From: Deltaproteobacteria bacterium
GTDB taxonomy: Bacteria; Desulfobacterota; Syntrophia; Syntrophales; UBA2210
NCBI GenBank assembly: GCA_026388515.1
Contig: JAPLJO010000134.1
Location: 1-33,051, forward strand
Reading direction: 5' to 3'
Length of the DNA: 33,051 bases
Shown here: piece after piece, positions 1 to 8,211 of the stretch
Layout: every line of letters starts with the position of its first letter
How positions within the stretch are numbered: the first letter of the stretch is position 1
Notes under the pieces: generated by a model
Seen by the model: only the letters and a program-made list of their open reading frames with translations
Told to the model about the DNA's origin: nothing
Databases searched by the model: none
Made by a program: the position numbers and the translations under genes

Positions 1-596
1 TTCGGGGGCCTCCTGAGGACGGCATGGAGAGAAACCGCAACAGGCTCGATGAGGACGGCTTCTTCATCGGACATCGTATCGGGAACCTTCACCAGCTGCG
101 AACGGTGGACCATGCAGTAATCGCCGAATCCGGCGCCGCAATTGCCGGGCATGGCCCCCTCGGAAAAGTTCTCGCAGAGGTTGTAGTTCCCTTCAGCGCA
201 GGGCCCACAGGGGGGCTCGATTTCCTTGATGGAGCAGCACGGGAGGTAGCGCTGCAGCGTCACTCGGTCACCCGTCTTGAGATCATTGACTCCCGAACCT
301 GTCTCGGCAACGGTGCCCGCGATTTCATGCCCCATGAACACCCGCGGAACACCCGGCAGCGCGGCCAGTGAAATCCCGGGGCTGGCCTTCACGTAAAACA
401 TGGCAAGATCGGTGCCGCAGATCCCGGCGAGAATATTTTTCACCCTCACCCAGTTCGGCCCGGGGAGTTTCTGATCGGGGATTTCTCCATAGCGCACCGG
501 AGACAAGGGACTGAAATAGACGGGCGGGAACACGGGTGCGAACACTTTTGTGGCAAGAATTTTCGGAATGTTCACATCGAAGTAAATTGACTTCAT
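1..596 (-). CDS. Zinc-dependent alcohol dehydrogenase (MDR family), C-terminus cut by window edge
   Basis: Reading from an ATG at 596 leftward gives 198 residues before the window ends, so the Rossmann half is missing. What is visible is the GroES-like catalytic domain of medium-chain dehydrogenases: GICGTD (catalytic Cys, about residue 60), GHEIAGTV (catalytic zinc His/Glu, about residue 90) and a Cys cluster PCGPC...NLC for the structural zinc. IEPVAVSLHAV matches the start of the domain junction. A G-rich ribosome site (AAGGGGG) lies 5 bases before the ATG. The family oxidises alcohols or reduces aldehydes with NAD(P); the substrate cannot be told. The N-terminal extension of about 50 residues before the catalytic core is longer than in classical ADH. 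It diverges from the CoA-transferase at 929, so the two may share a control region and a pathway, which is inference. Confidence 0.88.
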   Translation of the reverse strand, partial: MKSIYFDVNIPKILATKVFAPVFPPVYFSPLSPVRYGEIPDQKLPGPNWVRVKNILAGICGTDLAMFYVKASPGISLAALPGVPRVFMGHEIAGTVAETGSGVNDLKTGDRVTLQRYLPCCSIKEIEPPCGPCAEGNYNLCENFSEGAMPGNCGAGFGDYCMVHRSQLVKVPDTMSDEEAVLIEPVAVSLHAVLRRPP

Positions 597-616
597 GACA
601 CCCCCTTGATGCGCGG

Positions 617-814
617 TTACTCACCTGTTGCCGTAATAAGGTTTTCTTTTGAGAAGCCATCAATTTTGCCAATACAGGATTTGACGCAATTCCGCAAGTC
701 GTGAAAATACTCATCTGTGAGGATTGCACGTCTTTCCTGTTGACAATGGTTGCACCTCTTTTGTACATATATCTGCACAATATTGGAGGCCACTCCCCTT
801 ACATGCCCTGTCAA
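617..814 (-). CDS. Possible small Cys-rich protein upstream of the alcohol dehydrogenase
   Basis: An open frame of 65 codons (TTG at 814, or GTG at 793 or 778) ends 20 bases before the alcohol dehydrogenase start on the same strand. It contains RCNHC and, 24 residues on, CVKSC, a spacing that could bind a metal ion. Base composition is more AT-rich than the neighbouring genes, and no ATG with a good ribosome site is present, so it may be chance or a degraded gene. It also overlaps a possible plus-strand promoter. I do not recognise a family. Apart from this ORF and the promoter candidate, I see nothing else in the 332-base divergent gap. Confidence 0.2.
   Translation of the reverse strand: MTGHVRGVASNIVQIYVQKRCNHCQQERRAILTDEYFHDLRNCVKSCIGKIDGFSKENLITATGE
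740..769 (+). promoter_or_regulatory. Possible sigma-70 promoter in the divergent gap before the CoA-transferase
   Basis: A perfect -35 box TTGACA (740-745) is followed after 18 bases by TACATA (764-769), a weak -10. It points toward the CoA-transferase gene and would leave an untranslated leader of about 150 bases. The weak -10 makes this tentative. Confidence 0.3.
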
Positions 815-928
815 GTAAAATTTTCGTTCGCTCTCTGTACGGCACGAGCGTGAGAGCGGCAGAGCGTTGCATCGTATATCATCACCGGCGGGTCATTATA
901 TTTTCAACATCACAGAGGAATATCCCCT

Positions 929-2236
929 ATGAAAAGCTATGACAGTCTCTACAGGAAAAAACTCACGACACCGGCGCGCGCGGTGAAACAAATCAGGAAC
1001 GGCGACACAGTGATACACGGCATGGCCGCAGCGGAGCCGCCGGCCCTTCTCGGCGCCATGGCGGACCGGCTCCGGGCGGGGAACCTGAAGGGTATAAAAA
1101 TCTATTCCCTTTTTGCCACGCCATGTGTCGCAAAGACCGTGCTGGCACCGGACCTTGCCGACTGCGTGGAAGCCTATGCATGGTTCGTCAGCGCGGCGAA
1201 CAGGAACATGGTGAAGGTCGGGCTCGACTACTTCGTGCCCAACTACTTTCACCAGATCCCGAAGATATGCCGGGAGTACATGAATATCGACTGCACCGTC
1301 ACCACCGTGTCCCCCATGGACAAGTTCGGCTACTTCAGCTTCGGCACGGCCAACGACTTCACCTCGACTGCGGCCCGGCACTGCAGGCGCCTTCTTGTCG
1401 AGGTAAACCGCCACATGCCCCGTGTCTTCGGTGAATCGCTCCTGCACGTATCCGAGGTGGACGCGATAGTGGAAAATCACGTCCCGCTCCTTGAGATACC
1501 GCCCGGCGAGGCACCGCCGGAAGCCGATATGATAGGAAGACTGATCGCCGCTCTGGTCCCCGACGGAGCGACGATTCAGCTCGGTATCGGAGCGATTCCC
1601 AACGCCGTCGCTCACTGCCTCGCAGGACACAAGGACCTCGGAATCCACACGGAGCTCTTTGTCCCCGGCATGGTGGACCTCATTGAAAGCGGCGTCGTCA
1701 CGGGACGCAAAAAAACGCTCCATCCCATGAAGCATGTTTTTACCTTCACCATCGCCACGCGCGAGGTGTATGAGTTTATCAACGACAATCCGAGCATCGA
1801 GACCTACCCGGTGTCGCATACGAACGATCCTGCCGTCATCGCACAGAACGAAAATATGATATCCGTGAATTCCGTCCTCGAGGTGGACCTCCTGGGACAG
1901 GCAAACGCGGAGTATCTTGAAGGCGCCCAGTACAGCGGGACGGGCGGCCAGCTCGATTACGTCCGTGGCGCCTTCAACTCGAAGGGCGGCAAATCATTCC
2001 TTACCTTTTACTCATCGGCGAAACACCAGACGGTTTCACGGGTCGTCCCGCGACTGAAATCAGGTGCGGTGGTGACCACGCCGAGAATGGATGTGCACTA
2101 CCTCGTCACGGAGCACGGCCTCGTCAACTTGAAGGGAAAGTCGACAAAGGAGCGGGCCCTCGACATCATAAGCCTTGCCCACCCGAAATTCAGGGACGAC
2201 CTCCTGAAAGAAGCCGAGGATATGTACCTCCTGTAG
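929..2236 (+). CDS. Acetyl-CoA hydrolase / 4-hydroxybutyrate CoA-transferase family protein
   Basis: 435 residues, the usual length of the Cat2/AbfT-type CoA-transferases, which move CoA from acetyl-CoA to a carboxylic acid through a glutamyl-CoA thioester. The N-terminal half (about 1-200) carries IRNGDTVIHG, and the C-terminal half has IQLGIGAIPNAV. GIHTELF contains Glu242, the likely catalytic glutamate by family comparison, and the glycine motif GTGGQLDYVRG (337-347) would form the CoA-binding loop. The start ATG has an AGAGGA ribosome site about 10 bases upstream. It stands alone on its strand, diverging from an alcohol dehydrogenase. In the same window are CoA-ester dehydratases, for which such an enzyme could make the CoA ester; that link is inference. 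Exact acid substrate unknown. Confidence 0.9.
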   Translation: MKSYDSLYRKKLTTPARAVKQIRNGDTVIHGMAAAEPPALLGAMADRLRAGNLKGIKIYSLFATPCVAKTVLAPDLADCVEAYAWFVSAANRNMVKVGLDYFVPNYFHQIPKICREYMNIDCTVTTVSPMDKFGYFSFGTANDFTSTAARHCRRLLVEVNRHMPRVFGESLLHVSEVDAIVENHVPLLEIPPGEAPPEADMIGRLIAALVPDGATIQLGIGAIPNAVAHCLAGHKDLGIHTELFVPGMVDLIESGVVTGRKKTLHPMKHVFTFTIATREVYEFINDNPSIETYPVSHTNDPAVIAQNENMISVNSVLEVDLLGQANAEYLEGAQYSGTGGQLDYVRGAFNSKGGKSFLTFYSSAKHQTVSRVVPRLKSGAVVTTPRMDVHYLVTEHGLVNLKGKSTKERALDIISLAHPKFRDDLLKEAEDMYLL

Positions 2237-2572
2237 GAATGGCGGATATCCTTTCCGGAATGAGTCGAAGCTTTGTCGAAAAACGCCCTGAGAAACGGAA
2301 AAGAGTTCCATGGGGCTGGAGCACAGGCCCTCCGGAAAACCTTAAAGCGATACTTTCAGTAATCGTACGGCTCGAATCGTCATGTGTGACACCCGCCGCG
2401 GCATCACCGGTGACAGCTTCACCGGACAATCACTATAAACGTAGACCATGATTTTCATTGATTTATCGTGACATAATTGGTATAGACTTTTCGTTTTCCG
2501 CCTGTATCGTCGTCCTGCAGATACCGGCGGATTTTTTCCCGTAGTTCCAGATGATATCAAAAAGGATTCAGC
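2237..2572. other. Intergenic gap between CoA-transferase and glycosyltransferase cluster
   Basis: 336 bases without a credible gene. The only signal I can support is the promoter candidate at 2458-2486. No clear hairpin terminator follows the CoA-transferase stop. A short palindrome, TCACCGGTGA, lies near 2404 and could be an operator half, but nothing else supports that. Confidence 0.5.
2458..2486 (+). promoter_or_regulatory. Probable sigma-70 promoter for the glycan cluster
   Basis: TTGATT (2458-2463) and TATAGA (2481-2486) are separated by exactly 17 bases, each matching four of six consensus positions. The site lies about 87 bases before the glycosyltransferase ATG, and no other promoter-like pair is evident in the gap. 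It would drive the overlapping genes that follow. Confidence 0.4.
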
Positions 2573-3877
2573 ATGGCAGTGCAGTTGAAGAAGCAGGGAC
2601 CGTTGTCACCGCACACGAAACGGATGGACGATTCCACACCCTTGAATATATGCCTCCTTACGTACCGTGGAAACCCGACCTGCGGGGGCCAGGGCGTATA
2701 CATCAAGCGGCTGAGCAGGGCCCTCAGGGATATCGGCCATAACGTCGACGTAATTTCCGGTCCGCCCTATCCCCACCTCGATGACGACATCGGGCTGCAC
2801 CGGCTTCAGAGCCTCGACCTCTACAACCCCAAAGACCTCTTCCGGCTGCCTTCCTTCAATGAACTCAGGTCGCCCATTAATGTCATGGAGTGGCTTTCCA
2901 TGTCGAGCGGCGGCTTTCCCGAACCGCTTACCTTCAGCCTGCGCGCCTACAACTTCTTCCGCCACAACGGACATCACCACTACGACATCATTCACGACAA
3001 CCAGTGTCTCGCCTACGGGCTCTTCGGCATCAGGTCGCTCGGCTATCCGCTCACCGCCACCATCCACCATCCCATCACCGTGGACCGCGATCTCGAGGTG
3101 GAAGCGGAACGCAAGTGGTGGCGGAAACTGAAGGTACATCGGTGGTACTCTTTTATTCCAATGCAGAAGCGCGCGGCCCGGCGGCTTTCTCATATTATCA
3201 CGGTCTCCGAGGCATCCCGGACGGACATCAGCAGGGAATTCGGAATTTCTCCCGGGAAATTCCGCGTCGTGGCAAACGGCATCAATACCGATATCTTTCA
3301 TCCGGAGCCGGGAGTTGCACGCGAAAAGAACCGGCTCATGGCGACCAACAGTGCCGACACTCCCCTGAAAGGCCTTCGCTATCTTCTGGAGGCGCTCGCC
3401 TCGATCCGGAAAACACGCGACGTCAGGCTGACCGTAATTGGAGCCCTGAAAGAAGACGGGCCGATCATACGCCTCGTGAAGGAATTGAAACTTGGAAAGT
3501 GCGTGACCTTCACGGGCCGAATCAAGGACAGCGAATTCGCGCACTACTATGCGAAGGCGACCATCGCCGTCGTGCCTTCCCTTTACGAGGGATTCGGACT
3601 CCCCGCGGGTGAGGCAATGGCATGCGGCGTGCCCGTCGTCAGCACCACCGGCGGGGCGCTCCCCGAAGTGGTGGGTGACGCGGGAGTACTGGTGCCGCCG
3701 GGGGATGCAGGGGCGCTTGAACGGGCCATCATAGACCTCCTTGACCATCCCGAAAAACGGGAACAGCTCGGCAGGGCCGGGTACGAAAGGGTCCTGCAGA
3801 ACTTTACGTGGCGCGCCACCGCACTCAGGGTCGCCGAGGTCTACCGGGAGGCCATTAATGCTCACCGTGGATTTTAA
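2573..3877 (+). CDS. GT4-family glycosyltransferase (GT-B fold)
   Basis: 434 residues, typical for GT4 retaining transferases that add a sugar from a nucleotide-sugar donor to a lipid- or glycan-linked acceptor at the cytoplasmic face. The N-terminal domain has LLTYRGNPTCGGQGVYIKRL with the glycine-rich acceptor loop (about residues 28-45). The C-terminal donor domain has VVANGINTDIF, FTGRI and the E-x7-E motif EGFGLPAGE (Glu339 and Glu347), followed by CGVPVVSTTGGALPEV. The chosen ATG has AAGGA six bases upstream; a second ATG at 2624 (MDDSTPLN) is possible but lacks as good a site. It is the first gene of a plus-strand run and overlaps the next by 20 bases, so the two are probably co-translated. 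Donor and acceptor unknown. Confidence 0.93.
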   Translation: MAVQLKKQGPLSPHTKRMDDSTPLNICLLTYRGNPTCGGQGVYIKRLSRALRDIGHNVDVISGPPYPHLDDDIGLHRLQSLDLYNPKDLFRLPSFNELRSPINVMEWLSMSSGGFPEPLTFSLRAYNFFRHNGHHHYDIIHDNQCLAYGLFGIRSLGYPLTATIHHPITVDRDLEVEAERKWWRKLKVHRWYSFIPMQKRAARRLSHIITVSEASRTDISREFGISPGKFRVVANGINTDIFHPEPGVAREKNRLMATNSADTPLKGLRYLLEALASIRKTRDVRLTVIGALKEDGPIIRLVKELKLGKCVTFTGRIKDSEFAHYYAKATIAVVPSLYEGFGLPAGEAMACGVPVVSTTGGALPEVVGDAGVLVPPGDAGALERAIIDLLDHPEKREQLGRAGYERVLQNFTWRATALRVAEVYREAINAHRGF

Positions 3878-4583
3878 GAAACTCGGCTTCGCTCCCGGCA
3901 TGGTCGTGCTCGATGCGGGATGCGGCGGAGGGCGCCATCTGGGGGAGGCGTTCCGGTACCGGGGCGTGAACGTCGTGGGAATCGATCTCAGCGGGGAAAA
4001 CGTCGTCACGGCGAAGAACACGCTCAACATCATGCAGCACGAAGGTGAAGGCGGCGGCGGTGCGTGGCTGGTGCTCCGCTGCGATATCACAAAGCTTCCC
4101 TTCCGTGAGGGAGCCTTTGACGCGGTCATATGCTCCGAGGTGCTCGAACATATACCCGATGACGATACCGCCACCGGTGAAATAATGCGGGTGCTGAAAC
4201 ACGACGGCCCCCTCGTGGTCAGCGTGCCCAGGTACCTGCCGGAGCGGATATGCTGGGCGCTCTCCGAAGCGTATCACACGGAAGAAGGCGGACACGTGCG
4301 CATCTACCGCAGGAAGGAGCTGATGAAGCTTCTCGAATCGGCGGGGGCGCGGTGCGAGGCACAGGGCTTCGCTCATGCGCTTCACAGCCCCTACTGGTGG
4401 CTCAAGTGCCTCGTAGGACATAAGAACAATGACGCATGGGTCGTGAAGACGTATCATAAATTCCTGGTGTGGGACATAATAAAGAAACCCTGGTTCACCA
4501 GGATGCTTGACCGGGTGCTGAACCCGCTGATAGCAAAGAGCATCGTACTTTATATGAAGAAAGGGAATCATTATGGAGCTTAA
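3858..4583 (+). CDS. Class I SAM-dependent methyltransferase
   Basis: 241 residues from an ATG at 3858, preceded by GGGAGG and lying inside the last 20 bases of the glycosyltransferase. A longer reading from further upstream would only add out-of-frame shadow of that gene. Motif I VLDAGCGGGRHL (about 17-28) is the SAM-binding loop, VVGIDLS is the acidic end of beta-2, and ICSEVLEHIPDDD is the Methyltransf_11-type post-motif. The C-terminal 80 residues (SPYWWLKCLVGHKNND...YHKFLVW) are rich in aromatic and basic residues and could touch a membrane or glycolipid. Its position between a GT4 enzyme and an alpha/alpha toroid protein suggests it methylates a sugar or lipid carrier intermediate; the substrate is inferred only from context. 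Confidence 0.9.
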   Translation: MLTVDFKKLGFAPGMVVLDAGCGGGRHLGEAFRYRGVNVVGIDLSGENVVTAKNTLNIMQHEGEGGGGAWLVLRCDITKLPFREGAFDAVICSEVLEHIPDDDTATGEIMRVLKHDGPLVVSVPRYLPERICWALSEAYHTEEGGHVRIYRRKELMKLLESAGARCEAQGFAHALHSPYWWLKCLVGHKNNDAWVVKTYHKFLVWDIIKKPWFTRMLDRVLNPLIAKSIVLYMKKGNHYGA

Positions 4584-5691
4584 AGCATCCCGCCGGCCAC
4601 AGGCGCTGCCCTTCGATATTGAGGTGCTCGCCGCCTCCATTGCGGATGTGCAGCGGGCAAGCGGTGAAATTCCCTGGCACGTGGGAGGAAAAACCGATCC
4701 CTGGGATCATGTGGAATCAGCCATCGGGCTCACCATCGGCGGCTATTTCAAGGAAGCGCGCCACGCCTTCGAGTGGCTGAAGCGAAACCAGCTCGATGAC
4801 GGAAGCTGGTATTCGGCATACATTGAAGGCACGCCGGTGGACCTCACCCGCGAGGCCAACATGTCCTCCTACATCGCCGTGGGGCTCTTCCACTACTACC
4901 TCGTGACGAAAGACCGGGCATTCCTTTCTCATATGTGGCCCTCTGTGGCGGCGGGCATTGATTTTGCGCTTTCCCTCCAGGCGCCGGGCGGCGAAATTTA
5001 CTGGGCAAAGAGCCCGCAAGGCGACGTGGACCCCATGGCGCTTCTCACCGGATCGAGCTCCGTCTTCATGAGCGTCAAGTGCGCACTGGCCATCGCCGCA
5101 CTCCTCGGAAAGGAAAAGCCCGCGTGGCAGCGGTCCCTCTCACGTCTCGGCACCGCCGTGCGCACGCGACCGGACCATTTCAACGGGGAAAAGGCACGCT
5201 ACTCCATGGACTGGTTCTACCCGGTGCTCACAGGCGCGGTCATGGGAAGAGGCGCGCTCACGCGCATGATGCAGTCCTGGAATACCTTCGTCGTACCGGG
5301 CCTCGGCGTCCGGTGCGTGTGCGATGAACCATGGGTCACCATGGCGGAAACGTCGGAGCTGGCGCTGGCGCTCGCGGCAATGAACTACGGGAAGCTCGCC
5401 GAAACATTACTCACGTGGATCAAGGATAATACCCATGACGACGGCACCTACTGGTGCGGCGTCACGTTCCCCAAGGGAGAGATCTGGCCCGAGGAGAAAA
5501 TAACCTGGACGAACGCCGCCGTGATGATGGCGGCGGACGCGGTGTACAATCTTACGCCTGCCTCGCATCTGTTCAACCACACCTTCTGGGAACGCCACGC
5601 CACGCGCCGTTCCCAGCCCGCGTACCCGAGGGACGGTCATCACAAAGAGGTGTCGCTCCGGGGGATGGAGGAAGCACCGGCGGAGGCATAA
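4573..5691 (+). CDS. Alpha/alpha-toroid (prenyltransferase / six-hairpin-like) protein
   Basis: 372 residues, starting 11 bases inside the methyltransferase gene. Helix-rich, with repeated aromatic turn motifs: NQLDDGSWY (about residue 75) resembles the QW motif of terpene cyclases and prenyltransferase toroids, and DDGTYWCGVTFP (about 295) recurs near the end. DPWDHVESAIG and REANMSSYIAVGLFHYY fit paired helices of an (alpha/alpha)6 barrel. Such proteins are often labelled 'prenyltransferase', but six-hairpin glycoside hydrolases share the fold and the Asp-rich turns are equally compatible with sugar binding. No DxDD cyclase motif is visible. It is the third gene of the run, so it probably works on the product of the glycosyltransferase. 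Catalytic role uncertain. Confidence 0.75.
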   Translation: MELKASRRPQALPFDIEVLAASIADVQRASGEIPWHVGGKTDPWDHVESAIGLTIGGYFKEARHAFEWLKRNQLDDGSWYSAYIEGTPVDLTREANMSSYIAVGLFHYYLVTKDRAFLSHMWPSVAAGIDFALSLQAPGGEIYWAKSPQGDVDPMALLTGSSSVFMSVKCALAIAALLGKEKPAWQRSLSRLGTAVRTRPDHFNGEKARYSMDWFYPVLTGAVMGRGALTRMMQSWNTFVVPGLGVRCVCDEPWVTMAETSELALALAAMNYGKLAETLLTWIKDNTHDDGTYWCGVTFPKGEIWPEEKITWTNAAVMMAADAVYNLTPASHLFNHTFWERHATRRSQPAYPRDGHHKEVSLRGMEEAPAEA

Positions 5692-5715
5692 GAGAGCACC
5701 CGGAGCTGCATACCA

Positions 5716-6438
5716 TTGAGGAGAGACCATAAACCATACTATATTAAGAAGCTGCAACTGGGGTTCCGTGACTGGTACGTCAGGCATTTTCTTGAGTCGC
5801 AGTTCACCTTCCTCGGCAAAGGATATACCTTTCTCTCGCCCTGGCATGTCAAGGTCTTCGGCGAGCCGATTGAGGTGGGCGACCATGTGAACGTCATCTC
5901 CACCCCCGACAAGAAAGTCCGCCTGACCGTATGGTCGGAAAAGCGGGGGAAAGGCTCCATACGCATCGGGAGGCACTGCCTCATCTGTCCCGGTGTCAGG
6001 ATAAGCGCCGCCATGGGCATCACCATCGGCGACGACTGCATGATGGCCAGCGACGTCTATATCACCGATGCGGACTGGCACGGAATCTACGACCGCCTCG
6101 ACTATATCGGCCGGAACGAGCCGGTCACGGTGGGAAATAATGTCTGGCTCGGCGACGGCGCCATCGTCTGCAAGGGAGTGACCATCGGCGACAACAGCAT
6201 CATCGGCGCACGGGCGGTGGTTACCCGCGACATACCGGCGAATTCCATTGCGGCGGGGAATCCCGCCACGGTGATCGCCGGCCTCGATTCCTCGCGTCCC
6301 CTGCGGACACGGGGCGACTGGTTCGCCGACCCCGAAGACCTGGCGTTGCACATTGAGGAAATCGACCGGGACATGCTGCGGGGGAACACCATTCTCGGAT
6401 GGTTCCGTGCGCTTCTGTTTCCGACAAGGAAGGATTGA
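5716..6438 (+). CDS. Hexapeptide-repeat acyltransferase (LbH family), TTG start
   Basis: 240 residues. Left-handed beta-helix repeats run from about residue 78 to 200 (IRIGRHCLICPGVRISA, ITIGDDCMMASDVYI, VTVGNNVWLGDGAIV, VTIGDNSIIGARAVV), ending in the AGNPA cap typical of the sugar O-acetyltransferase branch. DADWHG supplies the likely catalytic His. The frame is closed by the stop of the previous gene at 5689-5691, which is in the same frame, and no ATG or GTG lies between that stop and the first helix, so TTG at 5716, with GGAG about 10 bases upstream, is the only plausible start. The C-terminus (residues 205-240) is helical. It probably acetylates the glycan built by the upstream genes. 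Confidence 0.88.
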   Translation: MRRDHKPYYIKKLQLGFRDWYVRHFLESQFTFLGKGYTFLSPWHVKVFGEPIEVGDHVNVISTPDKKVRLTVWSEKRGKGSIRIGRHCLICPGVRISAAMGITIGDDCMMASDVYITDADWHGIYDRLDYIGRNEPVTVGNNVWLGDGAIVCKGVTIGDNSIIGARAVVTRDIPANSIAAGNPATVIAGLDSSRPLRTRGDWFADPEDLALHIEEIDRDMLRGNTILGWFRALLFPTRKD

Positions 6439-6615
6439 CGGGAGAATGGGGGGAGAAAGTAGTTTGAACCGTCGGGCGCATACTCTGGTGCGTGCCTGCG
6501 AACGCACAATGTACGCACAGTTAATAATAACAATACATCCCAATTCATATCGTAGTGGCCGATCCATGTGTCGGCCCGCATTGGGTGTATTAGAAAGGTC
6601 ACCGGACTTAAAACC

Positions 6616-8211
6616 ATGAAAACCGTACTTATCGCTTCACCCTATCCTCTTGAAGAAGCGCCCGCACCACCGCTGGGGCTCTGCTATGCAGCCGCAGCGT
6701 GCGAGGCAGCGGGAGCGGAAGTCGTCATTCTCGATTATATCGTACGCCAGTACACGCCGGAAAAGCTCATCGCCGAAATCGACGCCCTCAAGCCCGACGC
6801 GGTGGGAACCAACTCCGTCACGCTGAACTTCAACAAGGCCGCCGGAATTCTCAGGACGATAAAGCGCCACAACCCCTCAATCGTTACCATGATGGGAGGG
6901 CCCCATGTGACCTTCGACGTGGACAACACGCTCACACGCTATCCCGAAATCGATGTCATTGTCATCGGCGAGGGCGAGGCGACGCTCTCCGAACTCATTC
7001 CTGCAATCGGCAACCGGGCGGCGTGGGAAGGTATCAAGGGCATCGCCTTCCGCCGCGACGGCGGGATTTTCGTCACGGAGCCGCGCGAGTTGATTCAGGA
7101 TCTCGATTCACTCCCGATCCCTGCACGTCATCTGCTGCCCATGTCGAGATACCGGGCACTGGGGTATGTCGGGAGCATCATCACCTCGAGGGGCTGTCCC
7201 AACAAGTGCATCTTCTGCCAGGGACGGCGCATGGTGGGATACAAAAGCCGGCTGCGTTCCGTCAGACTCGTGGTTGACGAAATCGAAGACGTGCTCTCCT
7301 ACGGATGGGATCGCATCAACATCGCCGATGACCTTTTCACGATGAATAAAAAGAGGGTCGTCGAGTTCTGTGATGAACTCACACGGCGCAATCTCACATT
7401 CAAATGGAGTGCCTTCGCCAGGGTCAATACCGTCGACGAGGAGATACTCCATCACATGAAAGACGCGGGATGTGATGCCGTGAGTTTCGGCATCGAAACG
7501 GGAAACCAGGAGATGCTGAAGCGCCTTCAGAAAGGCACCACGCTCGATCAGGCCCGCCAGGCGGTGAAGTGGTGCAAGGCAGCAGGCATCATCACCCACG
7601 CATCCTTCATGGTGGGACTTCCCGGCGAGACAATGGAAACCATGCGACAGACCGGTGATTTTGCCAGGGAACTGGATATCATCTACGGGTACCACATCCT
7701 GACGCCCTTCCCCGGCACCACACTCCGGGAGCGCATCGCCGACTACGACCTTGAAATACTCACCGATGACTGGGACCGGTATGCCGCCAATGAGGCCGTC
7801 ATGCGCACCTCGTCACTCACCCCTGAGGAAATCAACCGCTTCGTACATGATTTCGAACAGGAGATGGATGCTCCGTGGGAGGAGCTCGTGGCGCGCTACT
7901 GGAACGGGAAAGTGAACGACCAGGAATTTTTCAGGGTCGAAGGCCACTACCGGACGCAGCTTATCTACCGCATGCTTTCGGAAGACCTCATCGAGAAAAG
8001 CGGCGCCTTTAATGGAAGCGGCGACGATCCCGTGGCCGCACTCTCAGCGCACCTCACAAATCTTAGCGGCATGGACGGCCCCTTTGTGGAGAGGACCATA
8101 AGGAGTCTCGCCGGCAGCGGGTTTCTCAAATGCGCAGGTACCAGCGGCGCGGTCCAATGGTACTGGACTCACAACAACCGCGAGGACAGACTACCAGTCT
8201 CTCTTCTGTGA
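6616..8211 (+). CDS. Radical SAM protein with B12-binding-like N-terminal domain
   Basis: 531 residues from an ATG at 6616 (MKTVLIASP), with GGA nine bases upstream; a GTG at 6568 would only add a poorly conserved leader. Residues 1-150 form a B12-binding-type Rossmann domain (PLGLCYAAAACEAAG, MMGGPHVTF, VIGEGE), but the cobalamin His motif DxHxxG is absent. The radical SAM core follows, with the cluster motif C194-PNK-C198-IF-C201. GIETGNQEMLKRLQKG and FMVGLPGET are the usual beta-4 to beta-6 signatures. About 130 C-terminal residues after the core form an alpha-helical tail of unknown role. It lies 177 bases after the acyltransferase on the same strand and converges with a methyltransferase. 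The family catalyses methyl transfers, C-C bond formation and lipid modifications; the substrate cannot be told here. Confidence 0.9.
   Translation: MKTVLIASPYPLEEAPAPPLGLCYAAAACEAAGAEVVILDYIVRQYTPEKLIAEIDALKPDAVGTNSVTLNFNKAAGILRTIKRHNPSIVTMMGGPHVTFDVDNTLTRYPEIDVIVIGEGEATLSELIPAIGNRAAWEGIKGIAFRRDGGIFVTEPRELIQDLDSLPIPARHLLPMSRYRALGYVGSIITSRGCPNKCIFCQGRRMVGYKSRLRSVRLVVDEIEDVLSYGWDRINIADDLFTMNKKRVVEFCDELTRRNLTFKWSAFARVNTVDEEILHHMKDAGCDAVSFGIETGNQEMLKRLQKGTTLDQARQAVKWCKAAGIITHASFMVGLPGETMETMRQTGDFARELDIIYGYHILTPFPGTTLRERIADYDLEILTDDWDRYAANEAVMRTSSLTPEEINRFVHDFEQEMDAPWEELVARYWNGKVNDQEFFRVEGHYRTQLIYRMLSEDLIEKSGAFNGSGDDPVAALSAHLTNLSGMDGPFVERTIRSLAGSGFLKCAGTSGAVQWYWTHNNREDRLPVSLL

Noticed and set aside
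2606-4174. Long minus-strand open frame of 522 codons
   Set aside because: It lies opposite the GT4 and methyltransferase genes, both of which have clear family motifs; the reverse frame has none and arises from GC-rich codon use.
5407-6567. Minus-strand open frame of 386 codons
   Set aside because: Antisense to the toroid protein and the hexapeptide acyltransferase; no recognisable motif or ribosome site.
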